Origin: Trissonchulus latispiculum
Lineage: Eukaryota; Nematoda; Enoplea; Enoplida; Ironidae
Direction of reading: 5' to 3'
NCBI GenBank assembly: GCA_030248195.1
Contig: JASAND010030463.1
Span: 62,001-126,000 of the forward strand
DNA: 64,000 bases
This document shows, piece after piece, positions 33,701 to 44,587 of the stretch (the first letter of the stretch is position 1; every line of letters begins with the position of its first letter). The notes under the pieces are model-generated. The model was not told the origin of the DNA and made no database searches. It saw only the letters and a program-made list of their open reading frames with translations. The position numbers and the translations under genes were made by a program.

Positions 33701-34040
33701 CTTCATCATCATGTACTCTTGTTTTCACTCACTCAGTTTGTCGTACTTTCTTTCAATTTCAGGTGCCCTAACCCCGCCCATCAACTACTATCGGGCCGCT
33801 TTCTCCCGTCGTACGGCCCAGGTCCGGCCGGCCGAGGTCAGTTCAGTAGCCAAGATGCCCACTCTGATCGTTTGGGGCACCAATGATCTTGCCCTGGACA
33901 CTTCCCTGGCCGAAAATTCTGCCCACTGCTGCGAGAAGGCCACCGTCAAATATGTGGACGGAGCCAGCCACTGGGTACAGCAAGATGAACCACAACTCGT
34001 CAACCAGTATATGCGGGAATTTTTAAAGGGACAGATTTAA
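27753..34040 (+). CDS. EPHX4: Membrane-anchored epoxide hydrolase, EPHX4/ceeh type, 6 exons, complete
   Basis: An alpha/beta hydrolase that would open lipid epoxides to diols. Coding exons: 27753-27941, 28295-28419, 28705-28817, 29239-29407, 30313-30482, 33763-34040. Phases agree throughout and total 1044 nt, or 347 residues (human EPHX4 has 362). An N-terminal hydrophobic segment (about residues 5-35) predicts a membrane anchor. Active-site features are the oxyanion motif HGFPE (84-88), the nucleophile D153 in HDWGG, the acid D297 in WGTND, H325 in GASHWV, and the lid tyrosines in PINYYR (262-266). All are intact. The last intron (30483-33762) carries a TIR element with a LINE inside. A 'ctgtttag' acceptor-like signal ends one base before the ATG, which suggests a 5' UTR intron or trans-splice site. 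Confidence 0.93.
29823..30105. mobile_element. Palindromic MITE, CTAAAGTCTGACCAAAAA family
   Basis: A 283-bp nearly complete palindrome in epoxide hydrolase intron 4. The left end is CTAAAGTCTGACCAAAAAAG and the right end the complement with one change (CTATAGTCTGACC). The same terminus bounds the 2.3 kb element at 34598-36921 and appears singly near 56296. No autonomous copy is seen. Confidence 0.8.
30922..30951. repeat. (atgg)n microsatellite
   Basis: About seven tandem 'atgg' units immediately inside the left end of the element at 30909. Confidence 0.9.
32072..33330 (-). mobile_element. LINE reverse transcriptase, 5'-truncated, CR1/Jockey-like
   Basis: A 387-codon open frame (start Met at 33235, stop at 32072) encodes a non-LTR reverse transcriptase. 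It contains YIDLVRAFDTV, VRSGVPQGSVLGPLLF, the catalytic FADD box (MFADDAKIYK) and a C-terminal stretch, RVCDMWNSLPDNLV, typical of the CR1/Jockey group. The frame stays open upstream to about 33330, with QHGFQSRKSTVSQLL (the usual NQHGF motif), and is then lost. The endonuclease and first RT motifs are therefore missing. It lies antisense in an intron of the epoxide hydrolase gene. The 3' limit (toward about 31070) is not resolved. Confidence 0.85.
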
Positions 34041-34597
34041 AGGGAGTTTGTCGATTTCGGAGAGATATTTTGGAACACGGGAGGAGTTTTACGGATTTTT
34101 AAAAATGCTCTGGTTTCTTGTTGAGTTGCGTCATTTTGTAACCGCAAAATTGACCTTTCTTCTGGCAATTGTATACTTACTAGTTCAACGTACTTATAAC
34201 GTGTGTGGATTTTTCTTTACAAAGTGGTGTGACGGTTGGGCTTATTTTGGGTTGTTTTCAGTGCTTGATGATTTTTGGATAACACCGCCCTATGTTTGGT
34301 TTGGTTCAGTAGTAGATAGGAAAGCTTTGAATTGAATCATGAGATGTTTAAATTTTTGCTAGAATTCGTTTTGTTTGTTGGTTTACTGTGTTGTGATACA
34401 AATTGTGTGTTTATTTAGTGTTTTAACATAATATAGTTTATGGAGCAATGTTACTTACTGTGTTTTTGTTTTTGTTTTGAGGAGTCATAGCTTAACTATT
34501 TTTTGTATATCTGTTACAGTTAACATTATAGTCGCCACATGTCTACGTGTACTCTTTATTATTAATTTTGGTAGTAAAAAGGTAACCATATAGAATA

Positions 34598-36921
34598 CTA
34601 AAGTCTGACCAAAAAATGTAGGGAGCGAAACTGTTTTGTTTATACTGAACTACCGGTACATTTTTGCTGCAGCAATGTATATATTTTCTGAACCGTCATG
34701 ACAAGAACTTTCCTTTGGTTGAAAAAAATTTTTTTAAAAATTAAAATTCATCAAAAGAAGCCGACTTTTTAAGTTTTGAAAGATCAGTAGAAATCAGGAA
34801 CTAGCCGTTCGGGGTAAAATTAGCCCATGTTCCAAACATATTGAATCCCGAATAACAGCTGATTTTTTTTCGTACGCCCCACTCCAGTTGGATGTGCACC
34901 TGTTAGGAGTAGTGTCAGCCACGATAATTTTAAATTTTGACTATTGGGGAAGGGTGATTGGCTGACACCGAATAATTGTCTTCACAATTACCCGAGGCGT
35001 TTACTAAGGCTGGAGATTTGTCCATCACCGTCTATGTGATGAACGCACCTCGGCAGCTCCACCCGAAGGCGGCCGCCCCTTAACTCTCGGACAATTAATT
35101 GACATAGGCGGGAAGGGGGGATTGCTAAAGTCCGGTGCCAGCTGGCCCGTTTGAAAAACAAAACATTGAAATTTTGTCGACGGATCCTTAGGATCCAAAG
35201 TCTCATGTTTGCGGCCGATTGATGCAGATGGTACATTCTCCCAATCTGATCAGCCTTGTGTGTGCGTACAGCTTTACATGACTAGTTCAATATTTAAACA
35301 AATTTTAGTAAGACAGAGACCCGGGGGGACCTTTTTCACCCCCCAAGCCTTGTCTATAATAAAAATAAATCAAACTAACATACTTTGGGCTTTTTCTTAC
35401 CACTCGCCTGGTTACCCCTGGCGAGCGAGGGGGGCTCCTGGATGGGTGTTGTTGCTGTTGTGGCAGTTGTAGTTGCTGCTGGTGTTGGCGCTGCTGTTGT
35501 TGTTGTTGCTGCTGTTGTTGGTGGTGCTGTTGTTGTTGTTGTTGTTGTTGTTGTGGCTACTATTGTTCGGTTGCTGGAGCCTTCAGGGGATGGCTACAAA
35601 TTTCGAATAAATAATTCGAAATTTTTATAGAGCTGCAAAAAATTTGCAGCCATCCCCCTCCAGCGCTGGATCAAATCTTATCAGCTGATTTCGTAAAAAA
35701 TTGCGATAGTTATTCAATTTTTTCGATTTTCAAAATCCTTTGATCTTTGCCGCTTTTCCAACTTTGACTGGCTATTACTCGCGACTCACTCAATGCAAAA
35801 TTTTTTTAATTGGATTTTCAGGATCGCTTACGTGTCAGCTTTCATGTGATATATGTGGTTTTTCAAAATTTGAAAATCGGTTTTTTCGAAAAATACCACT
35901 TTTTGACCCAAAATTTCGACAATGCGAATCTAGCAAAAGTGTGTAAAAATAATATTATCATAACGTTTAATCTGAGCTGAATCCAACGATATAAAGTTTT
36001 CGTGGCTGCGACTTATACTGCATCCGCATCGAATTTTTAAACAATTTCGCTTTTTAGCCGGTTTTTGGCTAGTTTACACTATTCGCGGCAAATCAAAGCA
36101 CAGTATAGCACAGCTTCCCAGAAATCAGCTGAAATAGGAAATTGTTTAAAAATTCGTTGCTGGGGCAATTTAAGCCGTAGCCACAAAAACTTTATATCGT
36201 TGGATTCAGCTCAGATTAAACTTTATGACAACGTTATTTTTACCCACTTTTGCTGGATTCGTATTGTCGAAATTTTGGGTCAAAAAGGGGTATTTTTCGA
36301 AAAAATCGATTTTTAAATTTTGAAAAACCACATATATCACATGAAAGCTGACACGTAAGCGGTCCTGAAAATCCAATTAAAAAAATTTTGCATTGAGTGA
36401 GTCGCGAGTAATAGCCAGTCAAAGTTGGAAAAGCGGCAAAGATCAAAGGATTTTGAAAATCGAAAAAATTGAATAACTATCGCAATTTTTGACGAAATCA
36501 GCTGATCAGCCTTAGTAAACGCCTCGGGTAATTGTGAAGACAATTATTCGGTGTCAGCCAATCACCCTTCCCCAATAGTCAAAATTTAAAATTAACGTGG
36601 CTGACACTACTCCTAACAGGTGCACATCCAACTGGAGTGGGGCGTACGAAAAAAAATCAGCTGATATTCGGGATTCAATATGTTTGGGACATGGGCTAAT
36701 TTTCCCCCGAACGGCTAGTTCCTGACTTCTACTGATCTTTCAAAACTTAAAAAATCGGCTTCTTTTGATGAATTTTAATTTTTAAAAAAAATTTTTTCAA
36801 CCAAAAGAAAGTTCTTGCCATGACGGTTCAGAAAATATATACATTGCTGCAGCAAAAATGTACCGGTAGTTCAGTATAAACAAAACAGTTTCGCTCCCTA
36901 CAGTTTTTGGTCAGACTTTAG
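34598..36921. mobile_element. Large palindromic Tc1/mariner-type element, TA TSD
   Basis: CTAAAGTCTGACCAAAAA begins the element and its complement ends it, with TA on both sides. The right arm (36138-36921) is 784 bp. The left arm spans 34598-36048 but contains an insertion of about 667 bp (35012-35678). Subtracting it leaves 784 bp, so the arms match end to end around an 89-bp loop. No transposase was found. The TA duplication and terminus fit a non-autonomous Tc1/mariner-type element, an inference from ends alone. Confidence 0.8.
35012..35678. mobile_element. Insertion in left arm of the 34598-36921 palindrome
   Basis: This segment has no counterpart in the right arm, which reads straight through GGCTGATCAGCTG. 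Its ends 'ggagatttgtccatc' and, as complement, 'aagatttgatccagc' are similar, so it may be a TIR element. Inside are a (gttgtt)n tract (about 35446-35565) and a local hairpin built on GGATGGCT/AGCCATCC. The open frame at 35385-35630 is the trinucleotide repeat. Confidence 0.65.
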
Positions 36922-37048
36922 TAGGATGTACGTAGGCCAGATTATCGTAAAAACTAATATTAAAATAAAAATAATATTAGCAAATGAAAATTTTGTAGAG
37001 AAAACTTAATCCACACTGGAATCGTTCTTAGACTTAAGGTATTGCGAA

Positions 37049-38208
37049 TGTAAAGTTGGAAGTGTATGGGCAACCAAACTTTACGGGTGGAAACTGTGCG
37101 CGTATGGAAACGACGAACCTGGAGGAGACTTATGTTCCAGTCGACCTGGGCAGGATCTCGCCAAGAAATAACTGAGCCTAACGAATTACTAACTAAGGCC
37201 TTCTAAAGGGACTGATACAGACCTAATTATCTATTGGAGAAAGAACTTTGAAATAAATTAAATACACGCTCAGTAAATAATTAGCCTACCTAAACTTGGA
37301 AATAACTCAGAAACTACCTACCAAATATACAATTCTAAATAAACCTAACTAAGAACACCCTAACGGCTCAGCTACTGAGACCGCATTTAATAAAGAAACA
37401 AGCAAAGGGAGAGACTCCCGAAAATTACACAAACTAGTATAAGGAATTTTGACAGTAAAACATTCATCAATAAAGCTTAGAGAACAGAGAAAACTCAGAC
37501 AAATATAAACTCTAATGAATAACTACTAATAAATAGGACATGAGTAAAATTTAGATACAGTTACAAGACAGGTCACGTACACAGATTCACCCCCAAAAAT
37601 TGTTTAAACCCTTCTAAAAACTATTATCTCAAATAATATTTCCCTAAGCCGTCGCGGCTAACTAAAAGACATAATAAATCCTTTTCTAGAATAGACGGCT
37701 ATATTAGTTACTAATTAAAAAGAAATAAAACACAATGAAGCACCACTAATAAATTTGGATCGACCCTCGAGGTCGCCTCGGAGTCTGCAGCAGTAAAAAG
37801 AGAAAGAAATCAATAACTTACAGAGAGGGTCCAGCAGAAAGGCAGGCACGTGAAAGAAGGCTAGGCAGAGCGCAAACTAAAGCGACCGCACACTACGAAA
37901 ATTTTAGACAAGACTGAGCGAAGAGAAAACATAGACTGAAAGGACTAGTTTAGACATGTGTTGGTGGAACGGGATTGGTTAATTTTTGAGACCCTCTTGC
38001 AGACCCGACTATGCGCTTCCACAAGTCTAGCTCAGCAGCGCCACCTAGTCGCTAAGTGGGCTGAATAAAACATAGCGCATCTCAACATAATAAAACGAAC
38101 ACTTTCAAACTAATTTCAACCCAAATTTACACAACACATATTTCTCATCAAAAACATCACATTAAAATAAACTCACTAAAACATACACACATCACACTCA
38201 CACATTCA
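37049..38208 (-). repeat. 3' LTR of the Ty3/gypsy element
   Basis: It matches 47429-48608. It begins TGTAAAGTTGGAAGTG and ends near 'cacattca'. The first 100 bp or so are almost identical to the other copy. The middle has many substitutions and indels, and the block around 37985-38100 is again nearly identical. The terminal 35 bp can form a hairpin (GTAAAGTT against AACTTTAC). The inner end is uncertain by some tens of bases. Confidence 0.8.
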
Positions 38209-38696
38209 GTGTATACACCAATGCATACACTATATAAACGAAAAGATATGATAGGGCCCCCTTAGCAATTTACAACGAAAGACAATCCCTTAGAGTTAAA
38301 AAAAACCCATAGGTAGATTTGAAAGAAAATTAAGAGTGAAAGAACCCCCCTGTTAGGGTAAATAATAGAAAGAAAGGAAAGCTTATGGCCAGATTTTACA
38401 GCCATAAGTTTGAAAAATTAGAAAGCTAAATAGGAAAAGTAGGCCCCATTTTACATGGAAAAGAATAAATCGTAAAGGAGGCCCCAAAATAAATTTAAAC
38501 CCCACCCTATTCCAAGGGTTATGTAACACAAATAATGCCAACACCAATTGTTAGGAGTAAAACCCTAGGTAATACAACAATGGGAATTCCCTAAAAGAAA
38601 ATTAATACACAATAACTCTACAATCACAAGGGCCCTTGTGTTACGCCAGGCCTATTAAAGAAACTAGTGCTGCACTTTACGTACACTGTAGGTTGC

Positions 38697-41600
38697 CTAC
38701 AATGTTACCACTGGCAATTTGACTGGGGCATCTTGAAAAGGCTTCAATCTGTTGATGTTAACCACCACCGGGTCACTTAGCCCGTTAGTGCGAGCAATAC
38801 GATAATTCGTTACAGAAATCTTATCCAATACCCGATAAGGTCCCTCGTATTTAGGCCGTAACTTCTTACTCAAACCTGTAGGTACATTCTTGTTCTCAAT
38901 ATTGAGCATAACCAGGGTACCTGGCTTATACTCAACCGGTGAAGCTTTCAAGTCGTACCTTTCCTTGTTAACCAATGCTGCCTCTTGCAAGGCTTCATGC
39001 GCCAACTGCCAAGCTTCATTCATCCGGGCCAGTAGCTGGCTACGTGCGTCGCTATAATTCTGAGTGGTACCTTCCTCACCAGGAAGCTGAAAGAAATTAT
39101 CCAGTGGATATCGGTAGTCTCTACCTGTCATCAAGAAGTGAGGTGTCTCCTTCGTGGCACTGTGAATCGTTGCTCTGTAAATGGACAGTCCCCACGGTAA
39201 ATAGTCGTCCCAATCGGACTGAAAACAATTGACGTACTTGGCTACCAGGCTACGTATTGTCCGGTTGAAGCGTTCCACTACACCGTTCGTTTGAGGGTGA
39301 TATGCAGTAGTTCTAAGTCGCTCAGAGCCGCTAGCGTCCACCAAGGCTCTTAGAAATACAGACATAAAGTTCGGTCCCTCATCTGTCAAGACCCGGACAG
39401 GGACGCCCCACCGGGCTACGAAGCCATTAAAATACCAGTACGCAGTGGTTTCCGCCCGCTCGTTGGGCATAGCAAATGCCTCCGCGTAGCGCGTGAGATA
39501 GTCGACTATACACAATACACATGTATTACCCCTGTTGGTCTCCTTCTGTGTGAAGTGCATCACATCCATAGCCACGACGTCTAACGGTCGGCGTACCACC
39601 ACCATGTTCTGCATTGTAGCCTGATATCTACGTGGCCCTTGATTAAACTTCGCACAGGGCTTACACTGAGCGATGAAGTCCTCGAGATCTTGGGACATGC
39701 GAGGCCACCAATACTTTGTTTCCAAGCTGGCCATTGCATTTTGATGGGCCCGATGACCCCCCGTCGTAAAGTCAGAATGAACTTCCTGCAAGAGTTGCTC
39801 CCGCTGGGCCTTAGGCACTACCACAGTAGGGAAGGGTAGCCCTCTACGCTCGGCGTGTTTGTTCAAGTGCCAACGATATAACACCCCATCTCTAATAAAG
39901 AATGTAGACCGTAATTTCTTTACCTCTTGTGCTTCTTGTCGATTAGTTGGTAACCTCTTCTGTTCCAGGAAATCCAATAGAATCGCAAATTCCTCTTCGT
40001 CGCGAAGCTCTCGTTTCCAGGTAAGCAGGGTAGGTGGCGCAGGAAGTGCCGCCGTCAAGGCGAACACTTCCGGTGGATACATAGCCGCTGTTGCTTCATG
40101 CTCACTATCTTCAGGCTCATCAATTGGATCCAGTCTTGACAAGCAATCAGGACCCACATTCTCACGCCCCGGTCGATATTCCACCGTAAAATCAAATTCT
40201 AACATACTAAGAGCAAACTTAGCGAGCTTACCTTGACCCAGAGCCTTGATGTTATTCAACAGATCCCTGACTGCTTGATGGTCAGTTCGGAGAACAAACT
40301 GTTTGCACGACAAATAGTGTCGAAATTTCTGACAACCCCATAGAGCCGCAAACGCTTCCATCTCCGTCGCGGAGTAACCCTTCTCGCCTTGAGTCAGGGT
40401 CCTGCTAGCATAAGCAACTGGCCGCTCTCGTAGCACCCGTGGTCCATTGGGCTTATCCGCGCTACGCGGCACCGAAAACTGTTGTTCCAAAATAGCACCA
40501 AAACCCCGCTTACTGGCATCTGATGACACGTAAAAAGTTTTATCAAAATCGGGAAAAGCTAGTACTGGAGCTTGAGTCAAGTGCCGTTTCAGCTCCTCAA
40601 ATGCGTGTTGACAAGCTTCTGACCAAACAAAAGGCACACCCTTCTTCAATAAATCCGTTAGAGGGGCGGCCACTTTAGCATAATTGAGTACAAACCGTCG
40701 ATAATAACCGCACATTCCTAGGAAAGATCGAATACCCTTCACGTCCTTTGGTGGGTTAAGCTGAGACACAGCCTTAACCTTGTCCGGGTCCACACTAATG
40801 CCGTTCCGGCCCACATAGTGGCCCAAGAAGGGAACTGATTCGCGAGCAAAACAACATTTCTTAAGCTTGATGCGTAGTCCGTTGTCGCGCAGACGAGTCA
40901 GGGTCGACCTGATCATCTCCAAATGAGTGTCCTGATCGGGAGATGGGATCAACACGTCATCAATGTACACGGGCAAGTCCGTCAGAACCTTCTCCATCAG
41001 TCGTTGGAATGTTGCGGGTGCGTTACACAACCCGAACGGCATGACATTCATATGGAAGAGGCCCATATGGGATACGAAGGCTGTTTTCTCCCTGTGTTCT
41101 GGGTAGACCTCAACCTGCCAATACCCAGCCGCGAGATCGATAGTCGAGAATATTACTGCCCCTTGGAGTTGATCCAAAATTTCGTCAATTTTGGGCAATG
41201 GGTAATTATCCTTCTTTGTGATTTTGTTTAGCCGACGATAATCAATGACTAAACGTGTGGTCCCGTCCTTCTTGCCGACCAAGATACACGGGGAAGACCA
41301 AGGACTAGTAGAAGGGGAGCAGACCCCTTCATCCAGCATTGCCCGTATATGCTTCTCAATCTCCGCTTTATCTTTAGGGTTATAGCGATAAGATCTACCT
41401 TTAACTGGCCCTTCTTTGCCAGTGTCGATCACGTGCTGGTCCACTTTGGTCCGCCCCGGGTTGCCCGGTCTGGCGACCACATCATAAAATTCGACCAATA
41501 TGTCCCTTAATTTCGCTTTACCCTCGTCATCAAGAAACATAGAATCAAAATCCACATTCTCATCAATAAATTGTTGACGCTCCTCTAGTGATGGCATAGG

Positions 41601-44546
41601 CTGTGAAGTCATTTCGTCAGCGGAGTAGTGCATATCATTAAAGGCCTGGAGGCCTTTTTCAGTCAATGCTGGGGGTTCCTCGTAACCCCAGTTCTGGTCA
41701 GCCTCGGCAACGCACACTGTGGGGTCGACCCACCTTGGAACTGGTATTGCATTACCCACGCTATTAACCATAGGTACCGTGTCACCTGGGTGATACGGTT
41801 CCAGTTGTTCTACCTCCTCTAGGGCGTAACGCAGTTCTTTCTCATTCAAGCGGGTGGCTGGATGGGTCGCCCAACTAGCCAAATGGGGGTGTACTTGTGC
41901 AAAGTTAACACCTAGCTCGGCGGCATAGCGGAACCCTTGTCGTTCCGTAACCGTAGTGACCGGCTCCGCTTGTCCGAGGGGTAACCCCTTTGGTAACTGA
42001 GCCGTCCTGTCCAGGGGATTATAAACCTTGATGTAATTCACTTGAGAAGATACTTCCAAGACTCCAGGTACTGGATAGACTTCATAGTCCTCGAGGACCT
42101 CCTCTGATGGTTCGAACACAACTGCCTGATTAATAGCTGGTTTTACTGCACCACCAAGCCAACAACGAACCGGGACCATAACTTCCGATCTAGGGGGGAG
42201 TTTGCATGTTTCCCGCATACAATAATATACCGTACAGGACACGGCTATACTGAAACGGTTAGCTAAGGCCTGCAGGTCGCCTGGGGTCAGTAAAGGTACC
42301 TTCTTCTTGTCGCATAAAAGAAGGTGTTGGTGAGGAAAAATCACCCAGTTATGGTCTGCCTGGAAGTCGTAACCAATAATAAAGTCTTGTTGTAAACTAT
42401 TTGTAACGTTAAAAGTATATTCATACCGAACGCCATGTAGTTTGAAGGCAATCTTGGTTGTACCCAATATAGCCAGGCTCCGGTCGTCGGCAGCCGTAGC
42501 CACCTCCGTAGCTTTCGTCTTATCCAGATGTAGACGTTTGTTGCTATTAAGTTGATCGAAGAAATGTTTGGACATCAAACAAATGTTGGCTCCTGTATCC
42601 AGTAGGGCTAGTGTCTTGATACCTCGGACCTCCACAATCACATACGGACTTTTCTTCAAGGCGATATGCGTACACTGCGAGACAAAGAATGGTGCCGTCC
42701 CATTCAGTACAGATAGAACCGCTCGGTTGAGGTGCTTAGTCTGCGCTGTGGGTTGCCCACTATCTTCCTCGTTGTCGCTGGCTTCTACGTCTAGGTTAAA
42801 CTCGACTCGTTGAGCTGGGCTAAGGGCAGCCCGCAGTTGTTGTTCTAAGTCCCAGATTCCGTACTTGTCCCCTAGATCAGTAGAAGTCACTTCTTGCTGA
42901 TCTACAGTAGCCGTGTCACGTTCAACTAAGTTTCCCGACGGAGCAGCCGCTCCTGAGGTTGGTATGACCTCGTCCTGTTGTAATACTATAACGTCGTCCT
43001 TATTAGTGGAAGTATCTTCCTGCGTCGCGGGTACCGGTTCCTCGTCCACCGGTGTGCTATCCAGCACAATGATCTCATTCGGGTCGTTTAGGCGAATGCC
43101 CCGTCTACCCTTACGGGGTTGCGGCGGGTCCTCCGACCAGATAGGCTGGTCTGGTTCGCGAAGGGTTCCCTTCTGTTGAAGTTCTAGGGTCCGTTCATAG
43201 TCCTTCTGCACGAATTCAGCCAATAATTGTTCGAAGCTCTGGGTGGACTGCTGGACCTGGTCCGTCACGGACATTACGTTAACAGCCAGCTGCTGAATTT
43301 GTTCGCCGATAGACTGGGCGACTACATGAGCTTGTTGAACAGCTTGGTTGACGGTTGCCCAACCTTGTCGAATGACTGCATACTCCGGAGTTTCCAACAG
43401 GGCGAATCTGTTACGGGTAGGGACACCGGATTGTACCGGTGTTTTCGGATGTTTCATCCCTTTTTCTACCGGTTCCCACTCACCCTGAGTGTCCCTTCGC
43501 AATTTCAAAGGTGTTACTGGAGTAGCTCCAGACCTATGAACTTCAACAGGCGCTAGTGTGAGACCCGAAGTACCGGATTCGTCATCCGATACGTCCGTTT
43601 CCGTGAGCTCTCGTCGGCTAGGATTGTTCGCTGCTGACCAGGGTTTCAAAGAACTCGACCGCTTGGGTGGAGACGCCCCAGTAATCACAATACTGGGCGG
43701 TTCCTTTGTAGAGGTGGGAGTTTCCGGCACCACCTGGGTAGTGACAGCCAGTTCTGACGTTGGGGTTTCCCCAGTGCTTACTGCTGAAAGCCCAGTACCC
43801 GAGGGTTGGTTTTCCCCAGGGCTTTTAGCTTGCTCCCCATTTACAGGGGCCTGGTTTTCCCCAGGGCTTTTGCGATGAGCCCCGGCTCCCGATGGATTCT
43901 CCGTCCGAGTGGGCGTCCATTGTTGTAAGGGTCGGATAACCTCAATGGGGTCCGTTTGTACCTCCTTCGAGGTAGATGTCTTCCTTTGCCTCCGGGTTGT
44001 GCCCGCACCAGGTTGCCTGGCACGAGTCTGTGCTGCCATGACTGCGGAATTTTCTTGCCACTTCATAGCTTTACGCACTGTAGTAAGCATATTCCATTCA
44101 GTACCAGGTGCACGCTTCCACCGCCTATTATACGGGACAGGGCGCTGAGAGGCCCCTCCATCGCCAAAGGGTTTCACTTCTTTCCGCCATCGATTCCAGT
44201 ATTTATATGGCCGAAGGTTGCCTTCGCCATCATAGACTACGTCTCCTCCGTCCGGGAAACCTCCATTTGCAAGGACCACTTCCTCTTCCGGAAACCATTC
44301 AGCCCGTCTACGTACTTGTTTGCAGGTTTTACACGGACATTTCCATGGGTTTACGTCCCGATTTGTGTCCTTATTCAGATACAAGCAGACAGGTTCCTGG
44401 TCCCGTGGAGGAAGGGGGTCGCCTCCTTCACCCTCACTTTCCGAGTCACTACTCCACAAACCACCATGGTTCCAATAGGGTTCGTTATCAGGCTTGTTAG
44501 AAAAATTAGAATTAGTAACAACAAAAGCTTGGACCGCACAGACCAT
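38697..44546 (-). CDS. pol: Ty3/gypsy pol polyprotein, 1949 codons, open
   Basis: The first 600 residues or so are Pro/Ser/Thr-rich and unassigned. An aspartic protease follows with D650-T-G in ALLDTGAN. The reverse transcriptase has LVIDYRRLNK and YIDD at 1194-1197. The RNase H segment has FYVSSDASKRGFGAIL. The integrase has a zinc-binding HHCC region and a DD35E core with D1661 (AMDVMHF), D1722 (LTDEGPNF) and E1758 (GVVERFNR). A GPY/F-type module follows near the C-terminus (PKYEGPYRVL). No stop or frameshift interrupts it. The frame is -1 relative to the upstream gag frame and extends upstream past its stop (44588). Confidence 0.95.
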   Translation of the reverse strand: MVCAVQAFVVTNSNFSNKPDNEPYWNHGGLWSSDSESEGEGGDPLPPRDQEPVCLYLNKDTNRDVNPWKCPCKTCKQVRRRAEWFPEEEVVLANGGFPDGGDVVYDGEGNLRPYKYWNRWRKEVKPFGDGGASQRPVPYNRRWKRAPGTEWNMLTTVRKAMKWQENSAVMAAQTRARQPGAGTTRRQRKTSTSKEVQTDPIEVIRPLQQWTPTRTENPSGAGAHRKSPGENQAPVNGEQAKSPGENQPSGTGLSAVSTGETPTSELAVTTQVVPETPTSTKEPPSIVITGASPPKRSSSLKPWSAANNPSRRELTETDVSDDESGTSGLTLAPVEVHRSGATPVTPLKLRRDTQGEWEPVEKGMKHPKTPVQSGVPTRNRFALLETPEYAVIRQGWATVNQAVQQAHVVAQSIGEQIQQLAVNVMSVTDQVQQSTQSFEQLLAEFVQKDYERTLELQQKGTLREPDQPIWSEDPPQPRKGRRGIRLNDPNEIIVLDSTPVDEEPVPATQEDTSTNKDDVIVLQQDEVIPTSGAAAPSGNLVERDTATVDQQEVTSTDLGDKYGIWDLEQQLRAALSPAQRVEFNLDVEASDNEEDSGQPTAQTKHLNRAVLSVLNGTAPFFVSQCTHIALKKSPYVIVEVRGIKTLALLDTGANICLMSKHFFDQLNSNKRLHLDKTKATEVATAADDRSLAILGTTKIAFKLHGVRYEYTFNVTNSLQQDFIIGYDFQADHNWVIFPHQHLLLCDKKKVPLLTPGDLQALANRFSIAVSCTVYYCMRETCKLPPRSEVMVPVRCWLGGAVKPAINQAVVFEPSEEVLEDYEVYPVPGVLEVSSQVNYIKVYNPLDRTAQLPKGLPLGQAEPVTTVTERQGFRYAAELGVNFAQVHPHLASWATHPATRLNEKELRYALEEVEQLEPYHPGDTVPMVNSVGNAIPVPRWVDPTVCVAEADQNWGYEEPPALTEKGLQAFNDMHYSADEMTSQPMPSLEERQQFIDENVDFDSMFLDDEGKAKLRDILVEFYDVVARPGNPGRTKVDQHVIDTGKEGPVKGRSYRYNPKDKAEIEKHIRAMLDEGVCSPSTSPWSSPCILVGKKDGTTRLVIDYRRLNKITKKDNYPLPKIDEILDQLQGAVIFSTIDLAAGYWQVEVYPEHREKTAFVSHMGLFHMNVMPFGLCNAPATFQRLMEKVLTDLPVYIDDVLIPSPDQDTHLEMIRSTLTRLRDNGLRIKLKKCCFARESVPFLGHYVGRNGISVDPDKVKAVSQLNPPKDVKGIRSFLGMCGYYRRFVLNYAKVAAPLTDLLKKGVPFVWSEACQHAFEELKRHLTQAPVLAFPDFDKTFYVSSDASKRGFGAILEQQFSVPRSADKPNGPRVLRERPVAYASRTLTQGEKGYSATEMEAFAALWGCQKFRHYLSCKQFVLRTDHQAVRDLLNNIKALGQGKLAKFALSMLEFDFTVEYRPGRENVGPDCLSRLDPIDEPEDSEHEATAAMYPPEVFALTAALPAPPTLLTWKRELRDEEEFAILLDFLEQKRLPTNRQEAQEVKKLRSTFFIRDGVLYRWHLNKHAERRGLPFPTVVVPKAQREQLLQEVHSDFTTGGHRAHQNAMASLETKYWWPRMSQDLEDFIAQCKPCAKFNQGPRRYQATMQNMVVVRRPLDVVAMDVMHFTQKETNRGNTCVLCIVDYLTRYAEAFAMPNERAETTAYWYFNGFVARWGVPVRVLTDEGPNFMSVFLRALVDASGSERLRTTAYHPQTNGVVERFNRTIRSLVAKYVNCFQSDWDDYLPWGLSIYRATIHSATKETPHFLMTGRDYRYPLDNFFQLPGEEGTTQNYSDARSQLLARMNEAWQLAHEALQEAALVNKERYDLKASPVEYKPGTLVMLNIENKNVPTGLSKKLRPKYEGPYRVLDKISVTNYRIARTNGLSDPVVVNINRLKPFQDAPVKLPVVTL

Positions 44547-44587
44547 TTCACCAGACGGCTTTGTCGGTGCGGGACACGGGGCCAGGT

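Larger units (their letters stand above)
30909..33721. mobile_element. TIR element with 7-bp TSD, interrupted by a LINE
   Basis: The left end CAAGAGTACATAATGG and right end ATCATGTACTCTTG are inverted copies for 11 exact bases. TTTTCAC is exactly duplicated outside (30902-30908 and 33722-33728). The terminus matches the 1137-1813 element, which also has a 7-bp duplication. A foldback lies just inside the right end (about 33312-33400 against 33619-33700), with 'cagaccctagtgga' minisatellite units between. The LINE at about 32072-33330 probably inserted into it later. It occupies most of epoxide hydrolase intron 5. Confidence 0.7.

Noticed and set aside
33312..33709. CRISPR-like array of 'cagaccctagtgga' units
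   Set aside because: Units are irregular, inverted in the second half and inside a eukaryotic foldback element.
34988..35236. Continuation exon of the TSPN gene on the minus strand
   Set aside because: The 82-residue frame has no laminin-G-like pattern and lies within a transposon insertion.
35385..35630. Val/Ala-rich 81-codon frame
   Set aside because: It is translation of a (gttgtt/gctgtt) trinucleotide tract in the insertion at 35012-35678.
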